From NCBI RefSeq assembly GCF_013426915.1, contig NZ_AP023180.1:2046001-2110000 (forward strand): DNA of 64,000 nucleotides, read 5' to 3'. The position numbers and the translations under genes are program-made. This stretch comes from Paraburkholderia sp. PGU19 (lineage in GTDB: Bacteria; Pseudomonadota; Gammaproteobacteria; Burkholderiales; Burkholderiaceae). Numbering within the stretch: the stretch's first letter is position 1; every line of letters begins with the position of its first letter. Positions 27,128-35,761 of the stretch are shown here, one piece after another. A model generated the notes under the pieces. That model did no database searches. It was not told the DNA's origin and saw only the letters and a program-made list of their open reading frames with translations.

Positions 27128-27653
27128 CGCGTCAGTTGTGCGACGACGCGCTGAACGGTGTCGATGCCGGGCGCGTCTTTGCTCAGCGCGTCACGCGCGC
27201 ACCACGGATATGGCAAGCGACTCGCCCAACGCAATATGCTTTCGGCGAATTCTGCGGGCAATGTCGACATCTCTTCGATCGTGATGTGCAGCCGCGTCAC
27301 TCGCGACGATGCCGCATCCCCCTCCACTCGTAGCGGCCATAACCGACGCGCGCCGCGCCCGTCGCCTTTTCCGTCATGCAGACAAGCCAGTCGCACGAGA
27401 ACTCGCTTTGGTTGGCGGCGGGCATCGCGCCGACGCAAAACGTGTACACGTTCTCGTACTTCAACGCGAAGTCGCTCACCAGCACGGACGCGATCGCATC
27501 GCGCCCGTGCGTTTCTTGCGGAAACGCGATGGCGGCCGTTTTCACGGTCATTGCCAAAGACGCATCGTGCGCGAAGGCATCCGTCAACAGATGCGGACGG
27601 TTGCCGTCCTTCGCCAATATGTAGGATTCGATCGAGCCTTTGAGTTCAGTCAT
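27124..27653 (-). pseudogene. SnoaL-like (NTF2-fold) protein gene with a frameshift
   Basis: Reading from the ATG at 27653 gives an NTF2-like domain start (ELKGSIESYILAKDGNRPHLLTDAFAHDA, ENVYTFCVGAMPA, ARVGYGRYEW) that stops after 118 residues at 27297. The natural continuation (SRVTRLHITIEEMSTLPAEF, ending VVAQLTR) is in another frame down to 27124. Adding one base to the C-run at 27318-27322 would join them into about 176 residues. This is either a real inactivating deletion, a slippery site or a sequencing error. The domain is a SnoaL-like polyketide-cyclase fold of unknown role. Confidence 0.72.
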
Positions 27654-27886
27654 CTGTCAGAGCGTGTCAGCGTAACGAGCCAATCAGTCTAAGCGCTTCA
27701 CGTCGCTGCATTCCGCTTGCCCTTGATGCCGGACGGGCTTCTGCCGTTTTCACGCATGCGGCGCGCATTCTTTGCACAACATGACGAAACTGCGTTGCGC
27801 GCGATGCGCTTTGCGTTCGACAATGCCTCTTCCGTGCGCGATTCCCCACTTGCGCCCGCATCCCACAGTTCGAACACGCGCCCTCG

Positions 27887-29188
27887 ATGAACTCCCGCTT
27901 CGCCAGTCTCACGCGCATTCATTCTTTCATGCCGCTAGCCGGTGCGACGCTGATGCTGGGCATCGCGATGTCGTTCACCGCGCCGTATCTGTCGTTGTTT
28001 GGCGTCGAGCAGACGGGCATGTCGCCGTTGCAGCTCGGTCTGTTCATGACGTTGATTGCGGCGAGCGGTGTCGTCGCAAGCGCGTGGGCGGGTAAATGGT
28101 CGGATAAGCATGGGCATCACCGCGCGCTGTTACTTGCGGCATTGATCGCGGCCTCGCTCGGCTTTCTGCTGCTTTGTTTCGTGCGCAACTATCTGGCGCT
28201 GCTCGTGATCGGCGTGGCGTTTCTCGGCGCAGGGGGCTCGGCGATGTCGCTGGTGTTCTCGTTCGGTCGCGCGGCGCTGCCCGTGCACGACGAAGCAGAG
28301 CGCTCGTTCGCGCTGGCGACGTTGCGCACGGTGCTGTCGATGGCGTGGGTGTTCGGGCCTTCCGTCGGTGCGCTGGTGCTGGCGGGCGCGGGCTTTTACG
28401 GGCTCTTTCTGTTCGCGGCCGCATGTTTCGCCACATGCGGCGCGATCGTGTGGCGCATGCGCGAATCGCCCGCTGGCGATCCGCACAGCACGCCGGCGCA
28501 CTATGCGGGCGACCCGGCCTCGTCGCTCGAAGTGACGACCGTCACCGAACCTGCCGAACCGCCGCCGCCCTCACCGCCTCATGCGCCCGGCACGCAGCGG
28601 CAGATCTGGCGTTCCGTCGTCGCGCTGACGCTGATCGGCCTCGCCGCAAACGCGACGATGATCGTGCTGCCGCTCTACGTCGTACATGGCCTGAAAGGCA
28701 CGCGGCTCGATGTGTCGATCATGCTCGGGCTCGGCGCGTTCCTCGAAATTCCGATGATGCTCGCGCTCGGCGCACGCGGCGCGACGCTCAACAAGCTGAA
28801 CTGGCTCGCGGCATGCGCAGCCGTGCATGTGGTGTATTTCATTGCAGTCGCGGCAGCGGGCACGGTCAACGTGCTGATCCCCATGCAGGCTTTCAATGCA
28901 TTCGTCGTCGCCGTCACGTCATGTCTTGGCATGACGTATATGCAGGACCTGATTCCGCGCTCGCCAGGCGCGGCGACGGCGCTGTTCTTCAACGCTTCGC
29001 GGGTTGGGTCGATTCTGTCGGGTGTGTTGTCGGGGGTGCTGATCGCGGGTCTTGGTTATCGTGGGACGTTTCTCGTCTGTGGATGCCTCGCGCTTGGGGC
29101 GCTGATTCTGTTCGCCGATCCGCCGTGGAAGCGTATTGCGCTGCGGGTGCGGGATGCGTGGGAGGACTGGCGGCATCCAGCTCAGTGA
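27887..29188 (+). CDS. MFS sugar-efflux-type transporter (SET-like)
   Basis: The 433-residue membrane protein has about twelve hydrophobic segments, with the MFS loop signature GKWSDKHGHHRALLLA between helices 2 and 3 and a long Pro-rich cytoplasmic loop in the middle (PAEPPPPSPPHAPG). Overall style is that of the SetA/SetB sugar efflux group. Substrate is not determined. The 233 bp before it hold no other recognisable gene. Confidence 0.85.
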   Translation: MNSRFASLTRIHSFMPLAGATLMLGIAMSFTAPYLSLFGVEQTGMSPLQLGLFMTLIAASGVVASAWAGKWSDKHGHHRALLLAALIAASLGFLLLCFVRNYLALLVIGVAFLGAGGSAMSLVFSFGRAALPVHDEAERSFALATLRTVLSMAWVFGPSVGALVLAGAGFYGLFLFAAACFATCGAIVWRMRESPAGDPHSTPAHYAGDPASSLEVTTVTEPAEPPPPSPPHAPGTQRQIWRSVVALTLIGLAANATMIVLPLYVVHGLKGTRLDVSIMLGLGAFLEIPMMLALGARGATLNKLNWLAACAAVHVVYFIAVAAAGTVNVLIPMQAFNAFVVAVTSCLGMTYMQDLIPRSPGAATALFFNASRVGSILSGVLSGVLIAGLGYRGTFLVCGCLALGALILFADPPWKRIALRVRDAWEDWRHPAQ

Positions 29189-29319
29189 CGGAGGGAACGC
29201 TGTGCATCGCGGTGCGATATCCCACCATCCTGACCGGCACGCAAGATCGCGCGCGACGAACGCGTCTTGTCTTTTCCGCAAGCCGCTATTATCGAAATTC
29301 GATCCAAAGGAGAGCACTG

Positions 29320-29787
29320 ATGAGCCGGCCGGATTTCATCAAACACTGGACTGAACTCGAACAACCGGACGCGCATTCCTATCCCGGCGATACCGAGCCA
29401 ATGGCGCTGGACGCGCCGCTTTCCGCCGCACTCGGCATTCATCACATAAGGCTTCTGCCTGGCCGAAGGACGTCGTATCCACATGCCGAAAGTACCGAGC
29501 AGGAGTTCGTGTACGTGCTCGAAGGCAAGCCCGACGTATGGATCGACGGCGCGCTTCATCCCATTGCTGAAGGCGATTCCGTCGCGTTTCCTGCGGGCAC
29601 GGGCATCTGCCATACCTTCATCAACAATACGAAGGAGGACGTCAGGCTGATGGTGATCGGCGAACGTCCGCGCGACGATAACCGTATTCGTTATCCGCTC
29701 AACGAAGCGCATGAACTTACCCGCGCGGATCGCTGGGTGGACTGGCCGACCAGACCGCTCGGCGACCATGACGGCAGGCCGGACTGA
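29320..29787 (+). CDS. Cupin-domain protein
   Basis: The 155-residue protein starts at an ATG with a perfect AAAGGAGAG site. A single cupin barrel is visible: RTSYPHAESTEQEFVYVLEGKPDVWIDG supplies motif 1 and GDSVAFPAGTGICHTFINNT motif 2, with His/Glu/His metal ligands. It could be a small isomerase, dioxygenase or binding protein; the reaction is not readable. Confidence 0.87.
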   Translation: MSRPDFIKHWTELEQPDAHSYPGDTEPMALDAPLSAALGIHHIRLLPGRRTSYPHAESTEQEFVYVLEGKPDVWIDGALHPIAEGDSVAFPAGTGICHTFINNTKEDVRLMVIGERPRDDNRIRYPLNEAHELTRADRWVDWPTRPLGDHDGRPD

Positions 29788-29839
29788 GTCTGACGCAAAG
29801 GGCTGCCAGACCGGCGGCCGCCACATACAAGCCCTCCGA

Positions 29840-29857
29840 CTCCCGAAAACCCTCACC
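29840..29857 (-). repeat. Dispersed iteron-like 18-mer
   Basis: On the minus strand it reads GGTGAGGGTTTTCGGGAG, a perfect consensus match, in the 258-bp gap before the radical SAM gene. A weaker copy in the other orientation, GGTGAGGTCCGGCAGGAC, follows at 29926-29943. Confidence 0.85.
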
Positions 29858-30045
29858 TCCAACCGCCCACGCCCCCACCGGGCACACCCACCCGATGACA
29901 AGTAGAATCGGGTGGAGCCCACTGCGGTGAGGTCCGGCAGGACGCACAGGCTCAGCAGTCGACCCATACCAGGGATACCAGCACGAAAGCCCGGCACGCA
30001 GCGTCCCAGCGCGCACGCGCGCCCTTTCCGCCGCAAGGAGATCTC

Positions 30046-31587
30046 ATGAAGGTGCTCGCTGTTCACCCCAGTGGCCTGATGTACACGCGCGTATATCTGC
30101 GCCTCGAGCCGCTCGGACTCGAAACGGTCGCCGCCGTGATACACGAAGCCGGCCACGATATCCGCCTGATCGACCTGCAGGTCGAATCCCATCGCGCGCT
30201 GCACAATCTCGTCCGGACGTGGCGGCCCGACGTGGTCTGTTTCTCGGCCAACTATCTCGCCAATATCCCCGAAATCATCGATCTGTCGAAGGCGATCAAG
30301 GCGCAACTGCCGGGCTGCTTCGTGTTCGTCGGCGGACATAGCGCGTCGTTCACCGCGCGCGACATGCTGAAACACGCGGAAGGTGCGCTCGATTGCATCC
30401 TCAAAGGCGAAGGCGAAGCGAAGGTCGTCGAGCTGCTCACTGCCGTTGCGCGCAAGGGCGAGCTATTGCGTATTCCGGGCGTCGTCACGCCCGAAGGCGA
30501 AGGGCCGCCGCCCGGCTTCACCGAAAGCCTCGACCAGATTCGCCCCGCGCGCGATCTGCTGCCGCACCGGCGCAAGTACTTCATCGGCGTGCTCGATCCG
30601 TGCGCGTCGATCGAGTTCGCGCGTGGCTGTCCGTGGGACTGTACGTTCTGCAGCGCATGGACGTTCTATGGACGCAGCTATCGTTCGCGCAGCCCCGAAG
30701 TCATTGCCGACGAACTGGCGTCGATTCGCGAGCCGGGCGTGTTCATCGTCGACGACGTCGCCTTCGTGCATGCCGATCACGGCATGGCGATCGGACGCGA
30801 AGTGGCGCGGCGCGGCATCCGCAAGAAGTATTACCTCGAGACGCGCGGCGACGTGCTGTTGCGCAACAAGGAAGTGTTCGAGTATTGGCGCACGCTCGGT
30901 CTGCAATACATGTTCATCGGACTCGAAGCCGTCGACGCCGAAGGGTTGAAGGCGTTTCGCAAACGCATCGACGTCGACAAGAACTTCGAGGCGCTCGCGT
31001 TCGCGCGCTCGCTCGGCATCACGGTCGCGATCAATCTGATCGCGGATCCCGACTGGGATCACGAGCGCTTTGAAACGATCCGGCAATGGTGCCTGGAGAT
31101 TCCAGAGATCGTGAACATCAGCGTGACGACGCCGTATCCGGGCACGGAAATCTGGTTGCGCGAACAACGGCGACTGACGAGCCTCGACTATCGGCTCTAC
31201 GACATCCAGCATGCCGTGCTGCCGACGAAGCTGCCGCTAGCCGAGTTCTACGCGGAACTGGTACGCACGCAACAGGTGCTCAACCGCAAGCATCTCGGCT
31301 GGGGCGCGTTGTATCGCGCGGCGGGCGAAGCGGCTTCGCTGCTGATGCGCGGACAGACCAACTTTGTGCGGATGCTGTGGCGCTTCAATTCGGTATTCAA
31401 TCCGAATCTGCAATTGAGCGATCACGCGCGCGAAGTGCGCTACGAGATGACGCCGCCGCCCGCGCAGTTGCCCGAAGAGAGCAACGTCAAGGTGCTGTAT
31501 GTGCACGGCCCGGCGGGACGCAAAGGCCGCAAGATCGACGACGCAACCGAGAAATTCGTCGATCAGACCCGTATGGGTACGGGCTGA
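30046..31587 (+). CDS. hpnR: B12-binding radical SAM enzyme, HpnR-like (hopanoid C-3 methylase)
   Basis: The 513-residue protein has an N-terminal cobalamin-binding Rossmann domain (about 1-140) and a radical SAM barrel with the cluster cysteines Cys195, Cys199 and Cys202 in RGCPWDCTFCSAW. The start VHPSGLMYTRVYLRLEPLGLE and the DLQVE segment fit HpnR as I remember it, which adds the C-3 methyl group to hopanoids. The ribosome site is AAGGAG. No other hopanoid gene is in the window, so the assignment rests on sequence style alone; another class B radical SAM methylase is the alternative. Confidence 0.72.
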   Translation: MKVLAVHPSGLMYTRVYLRLEPLGLETVAAVIHEAGHDIRLIDLQVESHRALHNLVRTWRPDVVCFSANYLANIPEIIDLSKAIKAQLPGCFVFVGGHSASFTARDMLKHAEGALDCILKGEGEAKVVELLTAVARKGELLRIPGVVTPEGEGPPPGFTESLDQIRPARDLLPHRRKYFIGVLDPCASIEFARGCPWDCTFCSAWTFYGRSYRSRSPEVIADELASIREPGVFIVDDVAFVHADHGMAIGREVARRGIRKKYYLETRGDVLLRNKEVFEYWRTLGLQYMFIGLEAVDAEGLKAFRKRIDVDKNFEALAFARSLGITVAINLIADPDWDHERFETIRQWCLEIPEIVNISVTTPYPGTEIWLREQRRLTSLDYRLYDIQHAVLPTKLPLAEFYAELVRTQQVLNRKHLGWGALYRAAGEAASLLMRGQTNFVRMLWRFNSVFNPNLQLSDHAREVRYEMTPPPAQLPEESNVKVLYVHGPAGRKGRKIDDATEKFVDQTRMGTG

Positions 31588-31616
31588 TCGCAACGGGGCG
31601 CGCCTTGCCCGCACGG

Positions 31617-32357
31617 TCAGAACGGCTCTTTAAAAGGACGCAGATCGATTTCGTGCGTCCATGCGGACGGATGCTGGAGATGGATCTGCCAGTACGCTTC
31701 GGCAATGGCGTCGACATTCAGCAGTCCGTTTTCGCCACGCTCGGCGGCAGCTTGCGGACGCGAGGTATGCAGGCGCTCGCCGTCGATGCCGCCGTCGATC
31801 ACCACATGCGCGACATGCAGCCCGAGCGGCCCGAACTCGCGCGCCATGCTTTGCGCGACCATCCGCAGTCCGGCTTTGGCCGCGGCAAAATGCGCGAAGC
31901 CGGGCTTGCCGCGCAGGCTCGCCGATGCGCCCGTGAAGATCACCGAGCCACGGCCGAGCGGCACGAGACGCCGTGCCGCTTCGCGACCCACCAGAAAGCC
32001 GCCGACCGGCCCGGAGCGCAAAAAGTCCTGCATTTGCGCTTCCGTCAGGTCGCGAAACGGAACGTGCCGGTTGTTGCCGACGTTATAGATGACGAGCGAA
32101 GGCACATCGATAGCATCGGGCGGCGACATCGCCCGGTCGAAAAGACGCATGATGTCCGCTTCCGACGTGCCGTCCATCGCGAACGATTCGGCCGATCCGC
32201 CGTGGCTCGCGATGCCGTTCGTCACGATGTCGAGTTTGGCCTGCGTGCGGCCCGCGACATACACGTGATACCCGTTCGCGGCGATCTTCCTGCACAGCGC
32301 CGCGCCCAGTCCGAGTTCGGCGCCGACGCCGATCACCAGTGCGCTGTTTCGCTTCAT
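31617..32357 (-). CDS. SDR-family protein with the catalytic Tyr replaced by Phe
   Basis: The 246-residue Rossmann protein has a variant nucleotide-binding loop (VIGVGAELGLG, 8-18) and a changed NNAG motif (YNVG). The YxxxK pair appears as Phe157-xxx-Lys161 in AHFAAAKAG, so the usual proton donor is missing; Ser145/Ser147 in GASAS remain. It may be an SDR with altered chemistry or a binding protein. Single gene, convergent with the HpnR-like gene. Confidence 0.8.
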   Translation of the reverse strand: MKRNSALVIGVGAELGLGAALCRKIAANGYHVYVAGRTQAKLDIVTNGIASHGGSAESFAMDGTSEADIMRLFDRAMSPPDAIDVPSLVIYNVGNNRHVPFRDLTEAQMQDFLRSGPVGGFLVGREAARRLVPLGRGSVIFTGASASLRGKPGFAHFAAAKAGLRMVAQSMAREFGPLGLHVAHVVIDGGIDGERLHTSRPQAAAERGENGLLNVDAIAEAYWQIHLQHPSAWTHEIDLRPFKEPF

Positions 32358-32723
32358 CGTGTGTCTCCGTTGTCGTCTCGCGCATGCAGCGCGGGAATCG
32401 TCGCGTGATTATAGGCAGCGGATGCGGGCGGCTGCCCGTGAACTGCACGCTCGCGTGTCCGCGAAGGTGACAAAAATCATTGAGCGCCGCCTGAATCTTC
32501 GTCAATCTCATGTTCGCTCGATGCCGTCACACGCCTGTTCACGTGGAATGAAAGGGTCAGCTCGCAAGGCCCTCATACGCGGCACGACGCGACGCGAACA
32601 GCGACGCCTCTCGCTGCCTTGCACCGCACACGCTGACACTCTGGCCTTTCGACTGTATCGACGCAAACCGTGAGCGGACTGCGCGCCACCGCGCACCGTA
32701 TTGCCCTCGCCTTTAGACATTGC
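32358..32723. other. Intergenic region without recognised features
   Basis: The 366 bp between the divergent SDR-like and GGDEF genes should hold both promoters. I see no repeat, RNA gene or convincing short gene. A CACGTG-centred sequence at about 32538 was considered and rejected as a parS. Confidence 0.5.
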
Positions 32724-34382
32724 ATGAAAACCATCACGCGTCTCTACCGCTACCGGATTGCCGGCATACTGTTCGCCAGCGTCGCCGTACTGATTGCGCT
32801 CGCAAGTTGCGGCCTGGCGGTGCTCTCCAGACTCGACGCGTACACGAACACGCTGTATCGGGGGAACATGCTTCCCATCGCGCAATTGAACGAACTCCGC
32901 GCGGCCTCGCTCGATGCGCGCCGCGAGTTCTGGAAGGCGATCCAGTTTCGCGAACCTGTGAGAACGGCCGCGTCGCTGAGCGTGGTCGAAGCAGACGAGG
33001 TGCGTATCGAGAAGGCATGGGCGGTGTATTACCCGCAAGGCGTCAGCGACGCGCGGGAAGCATTACTCGCCGACAAGATCGCGAACGGGTTGCCGACGTT
33101 CCGCGCGATTCTCCGAAAAGCTGTCACGTTGCTCGAACAGGGCGATCACGCGGCGGCGGCGAAATGGTTCGACGACAACATCGAGTTCCTCAACGGTTTC
33201 GATGTGCTGATGGGCAAGTGCATCGACATAAACACGTTGCAGGCGGCGGAGCTTGCAGGCAAAAGCGAATCCATCTTTCGCACGATGTTCTGGGCGACAT
33301 TCGCGTGTATCGTGATCTGCGTGGCGGGCGCAGTCAGCGTGTCGATCTGGCTGGTGCGCCAGCGCGACGACGCATTGAGCGAATCGCGCTATCACTCGTG
33401 GCTGGCCAATCGCGTGTTCGACCTGACGCGCGACGGCGTAATGATCACTGACTCGCACGGCAACATCGAGCGGGTCAATCCTGCCTTCACGCGGGTCACT
33501 GGCTACACGCAACCGGAAGTGCTGGGGCGCAATCCAAGGCTGCTGAGTTCGGGCCGTCAGTCGCCCGAGTTCTATCGCGCTTTCTGGCGAAGCCTGAAGG
33601 AAACAGGTCAATGGCATGGTGAAGTGTGGAACCGCAAGAAGAGCGGCGACATCTATCTGGAGGCGCTGTCCATTGCAGGCGTGCAAGGACGCGACGGCGG
33701 ATACACACATTACGTCGCGATTCTCAGCGACATCACGCAACGCCATCAGCACGAGCAGCGTCTGCGCAACCTCGCCACGCACGACGTGCTGACAGGACTG
33801 CCCAACCGCGTGCTGCTCAATGAGCGTCTGAAGCACGCCATCTCCCGCGCGAAACGTCATGGAATGCATATCGCCGTCATGTTCATCGATCTCGATGGCT
33901 TCAAGCAGGTCAACGACACGCGTGGTCATGCCGTCGGCGACGACGTGTTGAAAGCCGTCGCCGAGCGGCTCGTGCACAGCATCCGAGAAAGCGATACGGT
34001 TGCGCGTCTTGGCGGCGATGAGTTCGTCGTCGTTCTCGAAGAGGTGAGTGGCATGCGGCAGATCGAACCCGTGGCGCGGTCCGTGCTCAATGCAGTCGGC
34101 CGGCCGATCGCGCTTTGCAGCGACGTGGTGAGCGTCACGCCAAGCATCGGCATCAGCCTGTATCCCGATGACGCTGCCAACGCGGAACAACTGCTTCTGC
34201 GGGCCGACCGCGCGATGTATGTCGCGAAGAATATGGGCAAGAACAACCTCTGCTTTTTCTCGACCCTCGAAGCGGCCAGCCAACCCCAGCCGGAGATAAC
34301 CGCGACGGCCTGGTGCCGTTCAGTGCAAGGACCTCACGGTTCAGGATTGTCGAGATCCGACTGCACGACGGTTTCGCCGTGA
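32724..34382 (+). CDS. Membrane diguanylate cyclase (sensor-PAS-GGDEF)
   Basis: The 552-residue protein has two membrane helices (about 9-32 and 187-211) that enclose a helical periplasmic sensor like a four-helix bundle, then a PAS domain (about 225-340) and a C-terminal GGDEF domain. The active site is intact (GGDEF at 430-434) and the inhibitory I-site RxxD is RESD at 421-424, so it should make c-di-GMP with product feedback. The ATG at 32724 is preferred because it starts just before the first membrane helix. Its 3' end overlaps the convergent small gene by 49 bp. Confidence 0.9.
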   Translation: MKTITRLYRYRIAGILFASVAVLIALASCGLAVLSRLDAYTNTLYRGNMLPIAQLNELRAASLDARREFWKAIQFREPVRTAASLSVVEADEVRIEKAWAVYYPQGVSDAREALLADKIANGLPTFRAILRKAVTLLEQGDHAAAAKWFDDNIEFLNGFDVLMGKCIDINTLQAAELAGKSESIFRTMFWATFACIVICVAGAVSVSIWLVRQRDDALSESRYHSWLANRVFDLTRDGVMITDSHGNIERVNPAFTRVTGYTQPEVLGRNPRLLSSGRQSPEFYRAFWRSLKETGQWHGEVWNRKKSGDIYLEALSIAGVQGRDGGYTHYVAILSDITQRHQHEQRLRNLATHDVLTGLPNRVLLNERLKHAISRAKRHGMHIAVMFIDLDGFKQVNDTRGHAVGDDVLKAVAERLVHSIRESDTVARLGGDEFVVVLEEVSGMRQIEPVARSVLNAVGRPIALCSDVVSVTPSIGISLYPDDAANAEQLLLRADRAMYVAKNMGKNNLCFFSTLEAASQPQPEITATAWCRSVQGPHGSGLSRSDCTTVSP

Positions 34383-34615
34383 CGTTGCGCGGCTTCGCGC
34401 GCCTGGTCGCCGTCGGAAAATGGACCGATGTCGGGCGCGCCCGTGAACGGAAACAGCAACCGGCCATCCGTCTTGCGCACGACCTTCAACTGACCCATGT
34501 ACGACCCTTCCGTTGTGCGGCGATAGGTGGCGTAGATCTGATAGTCGTTCGTCGACTCGGGTTTCGAGGCCACAGCATTGCGCGCTTTCGGGAAAATCAT
34601 CCGTGGCCTTGTCAT
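34334..34615 (-). CDS. Small conserved hypothetical protein
   Basis: This 93-residue protein starts at an ATG with a strong GGGGAG site on the minus strand. The sequence (DYQIYATYRRTTEGSYMGQLKVVRK, TDGRLLFPFTGAPDIGPFSDGDQAREAAQ) looks like a compact beta-rich domain known from many Burkholderia proteins without a function. It overlaps the end of the GGDEF gene on the other strand. Confidence 0.72.
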   Translation of the reverse strand: MTRPRMIFPKARNAVASKPESTNDYQIYATYRRTTEGSYMGQLKVVRKTDGRLLFPFTGAPDIGPFSDGDQAREAAQRHGETVVQSDLDNPEP

Positions 34616-34981
34616 CTTGTAACTCCCCTGCTGTGGATGCCGGACTCGGCGCTTTCGCCGGCATACCGGTTGAAATGACGCATTCTTTTGCGCAGTGAAT
34701 GCGCACGAATGCGCGACGGTTCATACCAACGCGGCAAAAATTGCCGCTGTCGCGACGCCCGCTGTCGAAACGGTATTCACGAGATGCTCCTGTACTCGAC
34801 GTCCTTGCATTCCCTTTCAGCAAGCGACGTACCGCTTTTCGGCCGACGCTTCACGAGCGCGATACGCGGCACGTCGGGCCGCACGCGCGATGTGCGAGGC
34901 GCTCGTCGGGAACGCCGCATGCTCGAATACACGAGCCACGGCGCAATGCCATGCGTCTTTGCAATGGGAAAGGAGAGCGAC
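34616..34981. other. Intergenic region without recognised features
   Basis: The 366 bp between two small genes include both promoters and a short hairpin (GGCAAAAATTGCC, 34732-34744). Readable frames here have no ribosome sites or protein-like composition. Confidence 0.45.
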
Positions 34982-35131
34982 ATGCCACTCAAGCGAGGCA
35001 CATCGAAGGAAACCATCGGGCACAACATCAAGGCCGAAAAGAAGGCGGGCAAATCGCAGAAGCAATCTGTCGCCATCGCGCTGAATCAGGCGCGCAAGTC
35101 AGGCGCAAAGATTCCGAAGAAGCACAGCTAG
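34982..35131 (+). CDS. Small Lys-rich DUF6496-like protein
   Basis: The 49-residue basic protein starts with a perfect AAAGGAGAG site. It reads MPLKRGTSKETIGHNIKAE then KKAGKSQKQSVAIALNQARK, matching the short family found widely in Proteobacteria and phages. Its high Lys content suggests nucleic-acid contact; no role is established. Confidence 0.8.
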   Translation: MPLKRGTSKETIGHNIKAEKKAGKSQKQSVAIALNQARKSGAKIPKKHS

Positions 35132-35203
35132 ATATCCGATGTGACGCTGCGTGGACGGATCGATCCGTCCACGCAGCGCCTGCCTGAAGTTCGTCCGCAC
35201 TGG

Positions 35204-35605
35204 CTAGTGCGCGCGCTCCTCGTCATATTCGGGACGCACGCCGCGCGGCAGCCACGGTTCCTTGTGCTTGCACCAGAGTTCATAGGCGGGCTCGAACAGT
35301 CCCGTCTCGTCAAAGGCGCCAAGCGGTAAAGCGATTTCATCGCGATCGGCGTACATCATGAACGCCACCGATCCGCACAGCGGACAAAAATGACGCCGGC
35401 CCTGTTCCGAGCTTCGCCATTCGCGCGTGTTGCCCGTCAACGTGACGGCGCTGCCGTCGAATATCGCGTAAGAGCCGAAGGCCGACCCGTGCACCTGCCG
35501 GCATGTCATGCAATGACACATCCCGACGCGCATCGGCGGACCGCTCGCGCGAAAACGCACGGCGCCGCACGCGCACCCGCCTTCATACGTTTTTTGCTGG
35601 TTCAT
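35204..35605 (-). CDS. GFA-family (glutathione-dependent formaldehyde-activating) zinc protein
   Basis: The 133-residue protein has all cysteines of the GFA fold: Cys11 and Cys13 (GGCACGAVRF), Cys30, Cys32 and Cys35 (GMCHCMTCRQ), and Cys74 and Cys77 (RHFCPLCGS). These bind two zinc ions. Relatives include Gfa and CENP-V-like proteins; a glutathione-adduct role is known only for the namesake. Single gene. Confidence 0.88.
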   Translation of the reverse strand: MNQQKTYEGGCACGAVRFRASGPPMRVGMCHCMTCRQVHGSAFGSYAIFDGSAVTLTGNTREWRSSEQGRRHFCPLCGSVAFMMYADRDEIALPLGAFDETGLFEPAYELWCKHKEPWLPRGVRPEYDEERAH

Positions 35606-35761
35606 CGCTCACCTCCTCCAGACTGATTCTCGTTGACACGCAGGGAACATACCAACGACGAGGACACGAAATCCCGGACGCAACGCCTATACTTTCTCGA
35701 TAACGGCTTGGCGGCTTGTTGACGCCACGGCACGTCGCGAACCCATTCTCCATCGAGCACC

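Noticed and set aside
32534..32548. CACGTG-centred sequence TTCACGTGGAA, similar to the chromosome-1 type parS
   Set aside because: Only the 11-bp core fits, the outer bases do not, and a single such match on a replicon with its own parS class is likely to be chance.
34688..35187. Alternative upstream starts and frames across the small Lys-rich gene
   Set aside because: The strong AAAGGAGAG site and family length both select the ATG at 34982.
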